Of a stretch of DNA of 64,000 bases, positions 1 through 7,826 are shown piece by piece (positions within the stretch are counted from its first letter, which is position 1; each line of letters begins with the position of its first letter). The DNA lies in NCBI GenBank assembly GCA_942493235.1, contig OW818676.1:372001-436000 (forward strand), read 5' to 3'. The position numbers and the translations under genes are program-made. The stretch is from ENR-C587 sp942493235. Its GTDB lineage: Bacteria > Bacteroidota > Ignavibacteria > Kapaibacteriales > UBA2268. Under the pieces are notes generated by a model. The model searched no databases. It saw nothing but the letters and a program-made list of their open reading frames with translations, and was not told where the DNA came from.

Positions 1-75
1 GACTTCTTTACCAAGAATTTCCATTTTTACTTTTTGATGTTTGCTCAAATTATCTTCCGGAGACTTCTTAGCCAT
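1..75 (-). CDS. N-terminus of an unidentified protein (partial)
   Basis: The first 25 codons of a gene that continues off the left edge. It reads MAKKSPEDNLSKHQKVKMEI and onward. The start is supported by AGAGG five bases upstream of the ATG on the minus strand. The visible part is charged and lysine-rich, with no signal peptide. It is too short to assign to a family. Confidence 0.5.
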   Translation of the reverse strand, partial: MAKKSPEDNLSKHQKVKMEILGKEV

Positions 76-241
76 AATAACCTCTGATTTATATATTAAT
101 GTTGTTTTGCGTATTTTTACTTCTATAAAAAAACATTTTAGTATAAACGAACAATTTAGATTTATCATTTATTTATAGATATTTTATTTTATTGCTATGA
201 TAGTAATTCAAAATTTATTGATATAGCTATTTTCCCAATAT

Positions 242-266
242 CTCCCACTGAAGAGTCTGTGTAAAT
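242..266 (+). repeat. Solo left end of repeat shell A
   Basis: One copy of the shell A terminal sequence (CACTGAAGAGTCTGTGTA core) lies about 50 bases outside the complete copy that follows. No matching right end is seen for this copy, so it is a solo or decayed terminus. Confidence 0.55.
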
Positions 267-314
267 ACTACTATGATACTGCAATTTTCCGCATTTTTTA
301 TCTCCCTCACTAAT

Positions 315-574
315 CAACCCCACGCTGAAGAGCCTGTGTAAAAAGAGAAAATAATTCAATTATAAGAAATCCAAGAAGCTGTCATTCTGAACGAAGTGAA
401 GAATCCAGATAAAGCTAAATATTGATAATTCTGGATTCTTCGTTGAACTCAGAATGAAGATTTGGTAAATTTATAACTTCTTTGACAGCCCATTGATAGG
501 AATTTATTTGATTTATGTTCTAACAATAATTACATTTTATTTCGTTTTTACACAGCCTCTTCAGTGTGGGGTTG
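315..574. repeat. MITE-like element, shell A with core B
   Basis: A 260-bp element bounded by about 30-bp terminal inverted repeats at 315-344 and 545-574 that differ at only two or three positions (core CACGCTGAAGAGCCTGTGTA). The interior holds a core-B palindrome: the arm ACGAAGTGAAGAATCCAG is answered by CTGGATTCTTCG across 381-457. There is no coding capacity. It looks like a non-autonomous mobile element or a large dispersed hairpin repeat. The same shell recurs at about 7.3, 15.1, 26.4 and 40.5 kb. Confidence 0.75.
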
Positions 575-617
575 AATTTAGGGATTCAGATATTTGAAAC
601 AGCTATTAAGTTCATAT

Positions 618-643
618 CAACCTGACGGTTAACCGTCAGGTTG
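618..643. repeat. Palindrome P, copy 1
   Basis: A perfect 26-bp palindrome: arm CAACCTGAC, centre GGTTAACC, arm GTCAGGTTG. A T-rich stretch follows. It is one of four copies in the window (7374, 15179 and 56293 are the others). Confidence 0.85.
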
Positions 644-771
644 TATAATTTTTTACATCATTTAATGCGAGTTTTGCAAAAATCTAATGATATTATTGAT
701 TTGAATTTTTTTCAAGCTGCCGAAACAAAATAAAGCTTCGGCAGCTGAATCGGAAGTTAAAAATACTAAGG

Positions 772-1260
772 TTATTTTATTTCTTCAAATTCGCCAATTT
801 TTTTATTTTTCCTGCAATTGTCCCAAGTAAATACTCTACCGTTCATAGAGATATAAACACCTGCGGGCAAAGTCTGAACAAATGCAATTGCACTGCCGAG
901 GTTGAATAGCCCGTCCGAGCTACCGAATTTATAAGGTATCATCGCACCGGTCAATACGATAGTTTTATCTTTTACTTTTTCGGCTATTACTTTGGCAGTT
1001 TCTACCATAGTGTCTGTGCCGTGAGTTACTATAATTTGATTATCTTCGGATTTTAAGCAGTTCAGAGCGATTAACTCTCTGTCTGAATCTGATAAATCAA
1101 TACTGTCTATCATCATCAGGGTTCTGATTTCAATTGGGGCTTTGGAACGACCCAATTTAAGCATTTCATTAACGTGGGTATCTTTAAAATACAATTGTCC
1201 GTTAAGTTCATTATATTCTTTATCGAAAGTACCACCGGTTACAAATAGTCTAATTGCCAT
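772..1260 (-). CDS. Short asparaginase-domain protein
   Basis: A 162-residue protein matching only the N-terminal catalytic domain of the asparaginase/glutaminase fold. Visible motifs are TGGTFDK near residue 8 (nucleophile Thr loop), VTHGTDTMVETAKVI around residue 78 (second Thr-Asp loop) and VLTGAMIPYKF around residue 102. Full asparaginases are about 330 residues. This truncated form is a family in its own right rather than a broken gene, because it ends cleanly and keeps both active-site loops. The substrate is not established. It lies 21 bases downstream of NAD synthetase on the same strand, so the two are probably co-transcribed. Both act on amide nitrogen, which may be why they are paired. 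Confidence 0.8.
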   Translation of the reverse strand: MAIRLFVTGGTFDKEYNELNGQLYFKDTHVNEMLKLGRSKAPIEIRTLMMIDSIDLSDSDRELIALNCLKSEDNQIIVTHGTDTMVETAKVIAEKVKDKTIVLTGAMIPYKFGSSDGLFNLGSAIAFVQTLPAGVYISMNGRVFTWDNCRKNKKIGEFEEIK

Positions 1261-1281
1261 AATTTATTTATATAATTGTTA

Positions 1282-3249
1282 TTAATATTGGTCTATATTT
1301 TGTTTTATTTCTTTTATTTCTTCTAACCATAAGGTAACTTCGGCATCTGTAGGCATTCTCCAGTCTCCTCTTGGCGACAATGCCACAGTACCAATTTTAG
1401 GTCCGTCTGGAATACAAGTTCTCTTAAATTGATAACGGAAAAATCTCTTATAGAATACCGACATCCAATTTAAAATGACATCTGCCTCGTACATACCCTT
1501 GAATGCCTGACGAGCAAATACGAATAATTTCTTAGGAGAGAAATGGAACCTAAAGAAATGATATAAGAAGAAATCGTGAAGTATATAAGGTCCTACAGAT
1601 TTCTCTGTTTCTTGAGCAATCTCGCCGTTTTCTTTAGCCGGTAATAATTCGGGAGAAATCGGAGTATTGCATATATCTTTTAATACTTTAGCTATCTCGC
1701 CGTCATAATAGACATCGGCACACCATTCAATTACATATTTTACTAATGTTTTCGGTACACCACAGTTTACATTATACATTGATATATGGTCAGCATTATA
1801 TGTACTCCAGCCTAATGCAATTTCGGATAAATCCCCAGTGCCGAGAACAATGCCACATACTTGATTAGATATATCCATCAAGATTTTAGTTCTCTCGCGA
1901 GCTTGAGAATTTTCATATACTATACTGTGGTCGTTTACATCGTGCCCAATATCTTCAAAATGTTGCAATACTGCTTTATCAATCGAAATTATTCTATATG
2001 GCAACCCTAACAGTTCAGCAAGTCTAATTGCATTTGATTTCGTGCGATTCGTAGTACCGAAGCCGGGCATAATTATATTATGGATGCCACTAAAGTCATA
2101 TCCAAGTAGCTTAAATGTTTTATGAGCTACAAGCAATGCCAAAGTAGAATCTAATCCGCCGGAAAGTCCCAAGACAATATTATTTAAGTTAATAGCCTTC
2201 AATCTTTTAGCTAATGCCGTCGATTGAAGATTGAAAATTTCTTCGCAAGTCTCGGAGCGTTTTTTCTCGTTTGGAGAAACAAACGGATTCGGATTGATAA
2301 ATCTTCTTATTTCATCAAGTTTGATTTTAGGCAAATTGAACTGTATTGTTCTAAATCGCTTTGTTGTAGAAGACTTAGAGAAGGAATTATTCTTTTGTCT
2401 TTCAGTATTCATTCTCTCGAAGTCAACATCGGAATAAGCTATATCAGTATCAAAACGGAATCTTTCTGTTTCTGAAAGTAATACGCCGTTTTCTGCAATA
2501 ATCGAATGACCGGAAAAAACTAAATCCGTAGAGCTTTCGCCCGGACCGGTAGAACTATATATATATGCCGCATTACATTTTGCAGACTGTGATAGAACTA
2601 ATTTTCGTCGATAATCACTTTTGCCGAGGTATTCATCGCTTGCCGATAGATTAACCAATACATTGGCTCCGTTAATTGCAAGCTCGGAACTTGGCGGAAT
2701 AACCGCCCATAAATCTTCGCAGATTTCAACACCGATTTTACAATCGGGAGTGCCGTCAAGCTCGAAAATCAAATCAGCTCCAAATGGTACGTCTTCGCCA
2801 TCGATTCTGATTGAATTAGATATTCTGTCGAATTCGCTGGCAAACCATCTTTCTTCATAATACTCATTAGTATTCGGCAGATAAGTTTTCGGTACTATGC
2901 CCTTGATTGAGCCATTTGAAATGAAAGCAGCACAATTGAATAATCGACTGTCTGCCATTAGAGGCAGACCGACTACAATCGTGCAACCGGCTTTTTTGGT
3001 CTCTTGTTTTAGCTTAACTATTGACTGCAATACTTTATCGGCTAATATTTTCTGATAGAATAAATCACCGCAAGAGTAAGAGGTTAGGCATAATTCAGGA
3101 AACACAATAAAGAAACAATCGTTTTCCTTAACCCTGCGGATACATTTAATTATCTCGTTTAAGTTATATTCTACATCTGCGATTTTGTTCTCCATTGTTA
3201 CGCAGGCGATTCTAAGCAAGCCAAATTTTCTTAAAGATAGAAATTCCAT
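1282..3249 (-). CDS. nadE: Glutamine-dependent NAD+ synthetase
   Basis: 655 residues with two domains. The N-terminal nitrilase-like glutaminase shows the Glu (FPELCLTSY, about residue 52), Lys (VPKTYLPN) and Cys (GVEICEDLW) triad. The C-terminal synthetase has the ATP pyrophosphatase loop LGLSGGLDSTLAL near residue 363. It amidates deamido-NAD to NAD+ in the last step of NAD synthesis, with ammonia channelled from glutamine. The length fits the long eukaryote- and actinobacteria-like glutaminase form, about 640-680 residues. It is the first gene of a likely two-gene transcript with the asparaginase-like protein. Confidence 0.95.
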   Translation of the reverse strand: MEFLSLRKFGLLRIACVTMENKIADVEYNLNEIIKCIRRVKENDCFFIVFPELCLTSYSCGDLFYQKILADKVLQSIVKLKQETKKAGCTIVVGLPLMADSRLFNCAAFISNGSIKGIVPKTYLPNTNEYYEERWFASEFDRISNSIRIDGEDVPFGADLIFELDGTPDCKIGVEICEDLWAVIPPSSELAINGANVLVNLSASDEYLGKSDYRRKLVLSQSAKCNAAYIYSSTGPGESSTDLVFSGHSIIAENGVLLSETERFRFDTDIAYSDVDFERMNTERQKNNSFSKSSTTKRFRTIQFNLPKIKLDEIRRFINPNPFVSPNEKKRSETCEEIFNLQSTALAKRLKAINLNNIVLGLSGGLDSTLALLVAHKTFKLLGYDFSGIHNIIMPGFGTTNRTKSNAIRLAELLGLPYRIISIDKAVLQHFEDIGHDVNDHSIVYENSQARERTKILMDISNQVCGIVLGTGDLSEIALGWSTYNADHISMYNVNCGVPKTLVKYVIEWCADVYYDGEIAKVLKDICNTPISPELLPAKENGEIAQETEKSVGPYILHDFFLYHFFRFHFSPKKLFVFARQAFKGMYEADVILNWMSVFYKRFFRYQFKRTCIPDGPKIGTVALSPRGDWRMPTDAEVTLWLEEIKEIKQNIDQY

Positions 3250-3762
3250 AAGCTGAACTTATCTTAATTCATAATAAGGATTACAAATTTAATCAAATTT
3301 TGTCAATATAATTGCTTTAGATTTGATTTTTATAGAATTTATAAATTTTAAAGAATCAGTTGTTTTTTGATTTGTAGAAATGGTATTTGTATTAAGATTC
3401 ATTTCCCGATTTTTAAACAATATTTGATTTTTCGTAATTCCATTAATTATATATTTTAGAGTCTTTTCATCAATCTATCAATATAATTAATAGAGACTTA
3501 GAGGAAACCGAGTAATTACACATTTTGCCTCTGAATTTGGCACTGATATACATATAGACAATGGCTAACGTATGCCCAAAATGCCTAAAACCGAGAATGG
3601 ACAAAAAACAATCTGAGCAAAGCCTTCGAAAAGTCAAATTCAAGTGAGTTTACTAAATATGTTTAAAAATCTTTGAGAATGCTACTGCAATCAGTTGAAT
3701 TGCAATATTGTTTGCTATGCTTCGTTTAAAATTTTTGTTATATTTCTTTGAGGAATCTTGAT
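3250..3762. other. Intergenic region without a supported gene
   Basis: About 510 bp between the divergent nadE and PIN-domain genes. It is very AT-rich. One possible 28-codon frame starts at 3565 with a CPKC pair, but it has no ribosome-binding site or other support. No repeat family from elsewhere in the window was recognised here. Confidence 0.5.
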
Positions 3763-4224
3763 ATGAAAAATAGAATTTATATTGATACTTCAGTTTATGG
3801 TGGGTATTTTGATAAAGAATTTACTGCTGATACTATTCCATTCTTTGAATATATTTTGAAAAACAATATTACTATTTTGGTATCAGACATTATTGAGTTC
3901 GAGATTTACAAAGCACCTGAATTCGTTAGTAGTTTTTATGAATCTATTCCTCTTAGCTTAGTGGAAAAACTTGAAATTACTGAAGAAGTGTTATATTTAG
4001 CGGACAAATATATATCTGAAAAAGTTGTCGGGGCTACCAGTAGGGCAGATTGTCAGCATATTGCTTTGGCAACAATTAATAATGCAAGTGTACTGGCAAG
4101 TTGGAATTTTAAACACATTGTTAATTTGGAAAGAATTCGGGGATATAATTCTATAAATTTGAGACAAGGTTATCAAATAACTGAAATAAGAACCCCAAAG
4201 GAGATTTTTAATTATGAAAACTAA
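3763..4224 (+). CDS. PIN-domain ribonuclease toxin (VapC-like)
   Basis: 153 residues from the ATG, which has GAGGAA seven bases upstream; an upstream TTG in frame is less likely. It opens with the PIN strand YIDTSVYGGYFD carrying the first acidic residue. It continues with DIIEFEIYKAP (second acidic position), TSRADCQHIALATI (third) and the SWNFKHIVN segment typical of one PIN subfamily. PIN proteins of this size cut RNA as toxins of type II toxin-antitoxin pairs. The downstream small gene overlaps its end by 11 bp, as expected for a two-gene module. RNase activity and target are inferred only from the family. Confidence 0.8.
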   Translation: MKNRIYIDTSVYGGYFDKEFTADTIPFFEYILKNNITILVSDIIEFEIYKAPEFVSSFYESIPLSLVEKLEITEEVLYLADKYISEKVVGATSRADCQHIALATINNASVLASWNFKHIVNLERIRGYNSINLRQGYQITEIRTPKEIFNYEN

Positions 4225-4402
4225 TAATAACTCTATGGATTTAGTTAAAAATATCAGATTAATTCGTGATGAACTAAATCTTGAATTGATGAATATGACT
4301 TTAGAACAAGAAAAAGTCTTTTTTAAAGAAGCTTTAGCTAAACTTAAAGACAAGAAGAAAGTCCGTTTATCAAAAATTTCTGCGGTTTTACCAAGCAATT
4401 AA
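4214..4402 (+). CDS. Small protein, putative antitoxin of the PIN toxin
   Basis: 62 residues, overlapping the end of the PIN gene in another frame. The sequence is helical and highly charged, with a segment NMTLEQEKVFFKEALAKL typical of small partner proteins encoded next to PIN toxins. No DNA-binding domain is visible. The antitoxin role is inferred from position, size and overlap. The toxin-first order is the reverse of classical vapBC. Confidence 0.6.
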   Translation: MKTNNNSMDLVKNIRLIRDELNLELMNMTLEQEKVFFKEALAKLKDKKKVRLSKISAVLPSN

Positions 4403-4625
4403 CTTGATGCAATATGGTTATTAAATATTATATCTGCGGTTTAATTTAGTCAATAAAATATTAATAACAGATATTCATTTCTTCTACATTAATTAGGAGT
4501 TGAATGTTTGCAGTACAATCCTTTTCGCAAGTCTCTTATTTCTTTGAGTAAATCAAGAGTATGTCTTTTAAATCGTTATTCCAAAATAGTGCTAATGCCA
4601 CTTTATTTCAGTTGCTTACAGAAGT

Positions 4626-4745
4626 CTGGGCTATTCTCTTCGCTCACAATGTGGAAATTTTAGATTTATTCAACAGACTACTAAGGAAATTGAAAAGGCA
4701 AAAAAGTATAGAAAAATATATATGGAGGTAAATTATGCAAACTAA
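4626..4745 (+). pseudogene. C-terminal remnant of a RelE/HigB-family toxin
   Basis: An open frame without a start codon reads ...QTTKEIEKAKKYRKIYMEV..., which matches the usual C-terminus of RelE/HigB toxins (the KKTQKTPKKEIEKA-type helix). The central strands are missing, and the upstream sequence only weakly continues the family in other frames. The remnant overlaps the start of the antitoxin-like frame by 11 bp, preserving the normal higBA arrangement. Confidence 0.55.
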
Positions 4746-4902
4746 ATATGAAATACACTTTGAAAAACAAATGCAGAATCCTGAATTTAGAGCAAATTAT
4801 ATTATCGCTAAGCAAAATGCTGAAATACAAATAATGCTTGAAGAAATCAAAGAGGAATTGAATCTTAATTACGACAAAGTCAAAATAACTCTTTGTAAAT
4901 AA
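4735..4902 (+). pseudogene. Truncated XRE/HigA-type antitoxin
   Basis: 55 residues with a strong GGAGG seven bases before the ATG. The start (MQTKYEIHFEKQMQNPEFR) matches the N-terminal helix of HigA/XRE antitoxins encoded after HigB toxins. Family members are about 90-110 residues with a helix-turn-helix, which is absent here because the frame stops first. With the toxin remnant just upstream, this looks like a decaying toxin-antitoxin pair. It might still be translated. Confidence 0.55.
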
Positions 4903-5024
4903 GCAATTATTTGCTAAATTTGGAACATCATCATACAATAGGAAACATTGATGAAGTAACTAAATTATTTTATAAACAATTGGGCAAATTGTGGAAATGC
5001 CCTTTATTTTTGTGGGAGGTAGGT

Positions 5025-6110
5025 ATGTTAAATCGGTCTATTCAATTTTTTATATTGTTTGTAATTCTTCTATCAGCCTTAGTTCTAAAAGCAGATAAAA
5101 ACACAGACTTAATAGAGTGTTGTAAAAATGGAGATTTTGAATGCGTCAAAGAATTAGTAAAAAAAGGGGCAGATGTAAATGCTATTGATATATTTGGGAC
5201 ACCTGTTATACATCTTGCTGCTCAAAAAGGGAATGCTGAATTAGTTAAATATCTATTAAATTTGTGCAGTAAAAATGTTATAAAACAAAAAGGACATTTG
5301 GGAAGAAATATTCTACATTCAGTTGCTATGTCAAGAAATATTGATTTGATAAAGTATATTTTGAGTTTAAATATTTGTAATATACAAGAAAAAGATGACT
5401 GGAAATTTACAATGCTTTATTATGCTATTGAGAAAGGAGACTTTGAAATAGTTAATTACTTAATAAACATAGGACTACTAATTGACAATCAAGGATATAT
5501 TACGCAGGCAATTAACACAAAAAACATTGATTTAGTTAAATTAATTGTGGAAAATTCGAAAATCTCAATAGATGTAAATTCTGCCTTTAGAGTGGCTTCA
5601 GGTAATTTACAATTTAATATAATGCAATATTTTGAAAATTTCAGAAATAATGAAATTAATTATTCTGATGCGTTATTAGAGGCTACTGACGAAGGGGGCT
5701 ATGGTACTTTTGAAGTTAGTGATAAGACCAGGATTACAATCAGCGAATACTTATTAAAAAAAGGAGCAGATGTTAACTTTATTGATAGCTATAACGGATA
5801 ATCACCATTGATGTGGGCTATTAGTGTTGATCAGTTTGAAATAGCAAAATTGCTAATAAAAAAAGGTGCAAATGTCAATTATTATAATAAAATGAATGGA
5901 GCTTATTCATTATCATATGCAGTATCAAAACCAGATAAGTCAATGTATAATTATCTCATCAAAGCCGGTGCCAATCGAGCAGTATTAGTAAAACCAAAGC
6001 AACGCGAATGGTGGTTCTGCGATAATAGCTATAATTGTATTGATAGAATGAGAATTACCTTTGAAAATAATTCTTTATCACCTATATCAAGTGTTACTTT
6101 TATGCTGACA
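5025..6110 (+). pseudogene. Secreted ankyrin-repeat protein, interrupted
   Basis: It starts at an ATG with GGGAGGT upstream and a signal peptide (RSIQFFILFVILLSALVLKA). Ankyrin repeats follow, for example CCKNGDFECVKELVKKGADV and GTPVIHLAAQKGNAELVKYL. An in-frame TAA at 5799-5801 splits the coding sequence. The same frame resumes as SPLMWAISVDQFEIAKLLIK with no shift, so a single nonsense change explains the break. The downstream part runs into the left end of the IS630 element near 6110 and loses its native C-terminus. Ankyrin repeats bind proteins; the partner is unknown. A functional product is unlikely unless the N-terminal part acts alone. Confidence 0.75.
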
Positions 6111-6185
6111 CTAATATGCGTTCTAAAATATAAAATAGTATTTGGAAATTTAGGAAAAATTACTTAAATTTGTACTAAAAACACT

Positions 6186-6683
6186 ATGAACAAAATAACA
6201 AAAGCGAAAGAGCATCTTACTTCAGAAGAAGTAAAAGAAAAAATTAAAAATACAGTCGGTTTTTGGCGAGTGCAGAAATGGTTAATAATCTATAATGCAC
6301 TGAACTATCCCCGAAGCTCGACGGAAATAGCTAATCATGTAGCTGTATCAAAGGCATTGGTTCATAAGACTATATCTGAATATAACAGGTTTGGTCCCGA
6401 AGCCATTGAAACCAAAGGTAAAGGTGGTAGAAGAAATGCAAATTTAACAGTAGATGAAGAACGAGAGTTTATGAACGGCTTCTTAAACGAAGCTCAAAAA
6501 GGGCAAATAGCTACAGTTGCGAAAATAAAAGAAGAATATGAAAAATTAGTAGGTTACCAAGTTCATAAAACAACAATATATAGGCTTTTAGCACGAAACA
6601 ATTGGAGAAAAATAGTTCCATTGCCTCATCACCCTAAAGGAGACAAACAGGCACAGGAGGCTGTTAAAAAAACTTCAGTTTGA
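6186..6683 (+). CDS. IS630 transposase, N-terminal part (OrfA)
   Basis: 165 residues with paired helix-turn-helix DNA-binding regions: SSTEIANHVAVSKALVHKTI, and a second near YQVHKTTIYRLLARNNWRK. The frame ends shortly after a run of seven A at about 6666. A -1 shift there replaces the terminal KKTSV with KKNFSLK, which matches the usual KKNF junction of IS630 transposases. Full activity therefore probably requires translational or transcriptional frameshifting into the next frame. Confidence 0.85.
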   Translation: MNKITKAKEHLTSEEVKEKIKNTVGFWRVQKWLIIYNALNYPRSSTEIANHVAVSKALVHKTISEYNRFGPEAIETKGKGGRRNANLTVDEEREFMNGFLNEAQKGQIATVAKIKEEYEKLVGYQVHKTTIYRLLARNNWRKIVPLPHHPKGDKQAQEAVKKTSV

Positions 6684-7243
6684 AAGTAAACCAAATTGTT
6701 AAAGAAAAGAGTATAGATAAAAACAATCTTGTAATAATGACTCAGGATGAGGGTAGATTTGGCAGGGTTAACATTCCAAAAGCTTCATGGGCTCCTCTTG
6801 GGATGAGACCCAATGTACCCAAACAAATAGTTAGGCAGTCCTTTTATGTCTATTGTGCTGTTGCTCCAAGTCTCGGAAAGATGAGTTCCTTGATTTTACC
6901 TTACTGCAATACAGAAATGATGAATATATTTCTTGAGCAAGTATCAAAGGATTTTAAAGAAAATCATATTATTATGCAAGTTGATGGAGCAGGCTGGCAC
7001 AGAAGCAAATCATTAATTATACCTGACAACATAACTTTTTTAAATCAACCACCATATAGCCCGGAGGTAAATCCTACTGAACACATATGGGATGAGTTAA
7101 GAGAAAAATACCTTCATAACAAAATATTTAATTCAATTGATGAATCAATGGATTGTATTTGTATTGGCTTAAACGATCTTTCTTCTAAGCCAGAATATCT
7201 AAAATCGATGACATTTTTCCCGTATTTATATATTGGATATTAG
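6680..7243 (+). CDS. IS630 transposase, DDE catalytic part (OrfB)
   Basis: 187 residues of the DDE_3 catalytic domain. The three acidic positions are in MTQDEGRFGRV, IMQVDGAGWH and PEVNPTEHIWDELREKY, the last being the typical IS630 C-terminal motif. It has no proper start of its own (the first in-frame candidate is TTG) and lies in the -1 frame relative to OrfA, so it is most likely made as an OrfAB fusion. All catalytic residues are present. Confidence 0.85.
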   Translation: MKVNQIVKEKSIDKNNLVIMTQDEGRFGRVNIPKASWAPLGMRPNVPKQIVRQSFYVYCAVAPSLGKMSSLILPYCNTEMMNIFLEQVSKDFKENHIIMQVDGAGWHRSKSLIIPDNITFLNQPPYSPEVNPTEHIWDELREKYLHNKIFNSIDESMDCICIGLNDLSSKPEYLKSMTFFPYLYIGY

Positions 7244-7305
7244 AATGCAACTTGGTATAATGTCAATTACATTTTTAAATCGATTGTTCTGTATTTTCAA
7301 AAGGT

Positions 7306-7460
7306 ATTTGATGCTGTGTGAAAACGTGAAAATTGTAATTTACGTAAGATTGAAAAATAGAATAAGTATATATCAACCTGATGGTTAACCATCAGGTTGT
7401 ATTCACGTAAAATGAATTAATTCGAGTTTTTACACAGCCTCTGAAGCGTGGGGTTGAATG
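7306..7460. repeat. Shell A element with core P
   Basis: The right end at 7427-7460 is a good shell A terminus (TTTTTACACAGCCTCTGAAG). The left end near 7313 is decayed (GCTGTGTGAAAAC). Between them lies palindrome P instead of core B. The roughly 85 bases from the palindrome to the right end are nearly the same as at 15175-15258. Confidence 0.6.
7374..7399. repeat. Palindrome P, copy 2
   Basis: A perfect 26-bp palindrome with the arm CAACCTGAT, centre GGTTAACC and arm ATCAGGTTG. Compared with copies 1 and 3, a C-to-T change in one arm is matched by G-to-A in the other, so pairing is kept. Confidence 0.85.
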
Positions 7461-7711
7461 AAATGGTTGATAACATTTTGCCAAATCGTCATTCTGAGTT
7501 ACTGACCACCCGCTACTCGGCTGGTAAAACAATACAATGACAACTTTGATACTTCAGTAAATCAACTAAAGCATTGGGAATATAGCGTTTACAAGAACAC
7601 TCGAAAAAGTTGTCATTAACAGTGTTACGAAGAATCCAGAGTTATCAATAAGTTAGCTTTATCTGGATTCTTCACTTCGTTCAGAATGACTACTTTTTAG
7701 TCAGCCTCTTG
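7460..7711. repeat. Core-B repeat split by an insertion
   Basis: The left arm of a B element is present at about 7470-7500 (CCAAATCGTCATTCTGAGT). The rest resumes near 7622 (GTTACGAAGAATCCAGA) and runs to the right end CTTTTTAGTCAGCCTCTTG. About 120 bases of unrelated sequence interrupt the arm. Confidence 0.55.
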
Positions 7712-7772
7712 TATAAATTGAAATTTATATAGTTTTTAAACTTACTTGTCATGATATTTCAATTCCTAAAAT

Positions 7773-7811
7773 AAAAAAGGCTTCCCGATTATTTATCAAG
7801 AAGCCTTTTTA
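7773..7811 (-). terminator. Rho-independent terminator (bidirectional look)
   Basis: The stem AAAAAGGCTTC / GAAGCCTTTTT encloses a 15-base loop just past the stop of the PorZ-like gene. On the minus strand it is followed by a U-run, so it fits as that gene's terminator. Confidence 0.75.
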
Positions 7812-7826
7812 TAAAATAAAATCGAC

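Larger units (their letters stand above)
6110..7256 (+). mobile_element. IS630-family insertion sequence
   Basis: About 1.15 kb carrying a two-frame transposase. Imperfect terminal inverted repeats are visible: TGCGTTCTAAAATAT near 6117 is answered on the opposite strand near 7249 by TGCATTCTAATAT. The exact ends and the expected TA target duplication could not be fixed by eye, so the boundaries may be off by a few bases. The element sits at the 3' end of the ankyrin gene. The intact DDE residues and A-tract frameshift suggest that it may still be active or was inserted recently. Confidence 0.7.

Noticed and set aside
715..746. Hairpin AGCTGCCGAA / TTCGGCAGCT after the asparaginase-like gene
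   Set aside because: The stem is good, but the U-run is on the wrong side for the minus-strand transcript, so it was not called a terminator.
3565..3651. 28-codon frame MANVCPKCLKPRMDKK
   Set aside because: No ribosome-binding site, very short, and only one CPKC pair; it may be a chance frame or a zinc-ribbon remnant.
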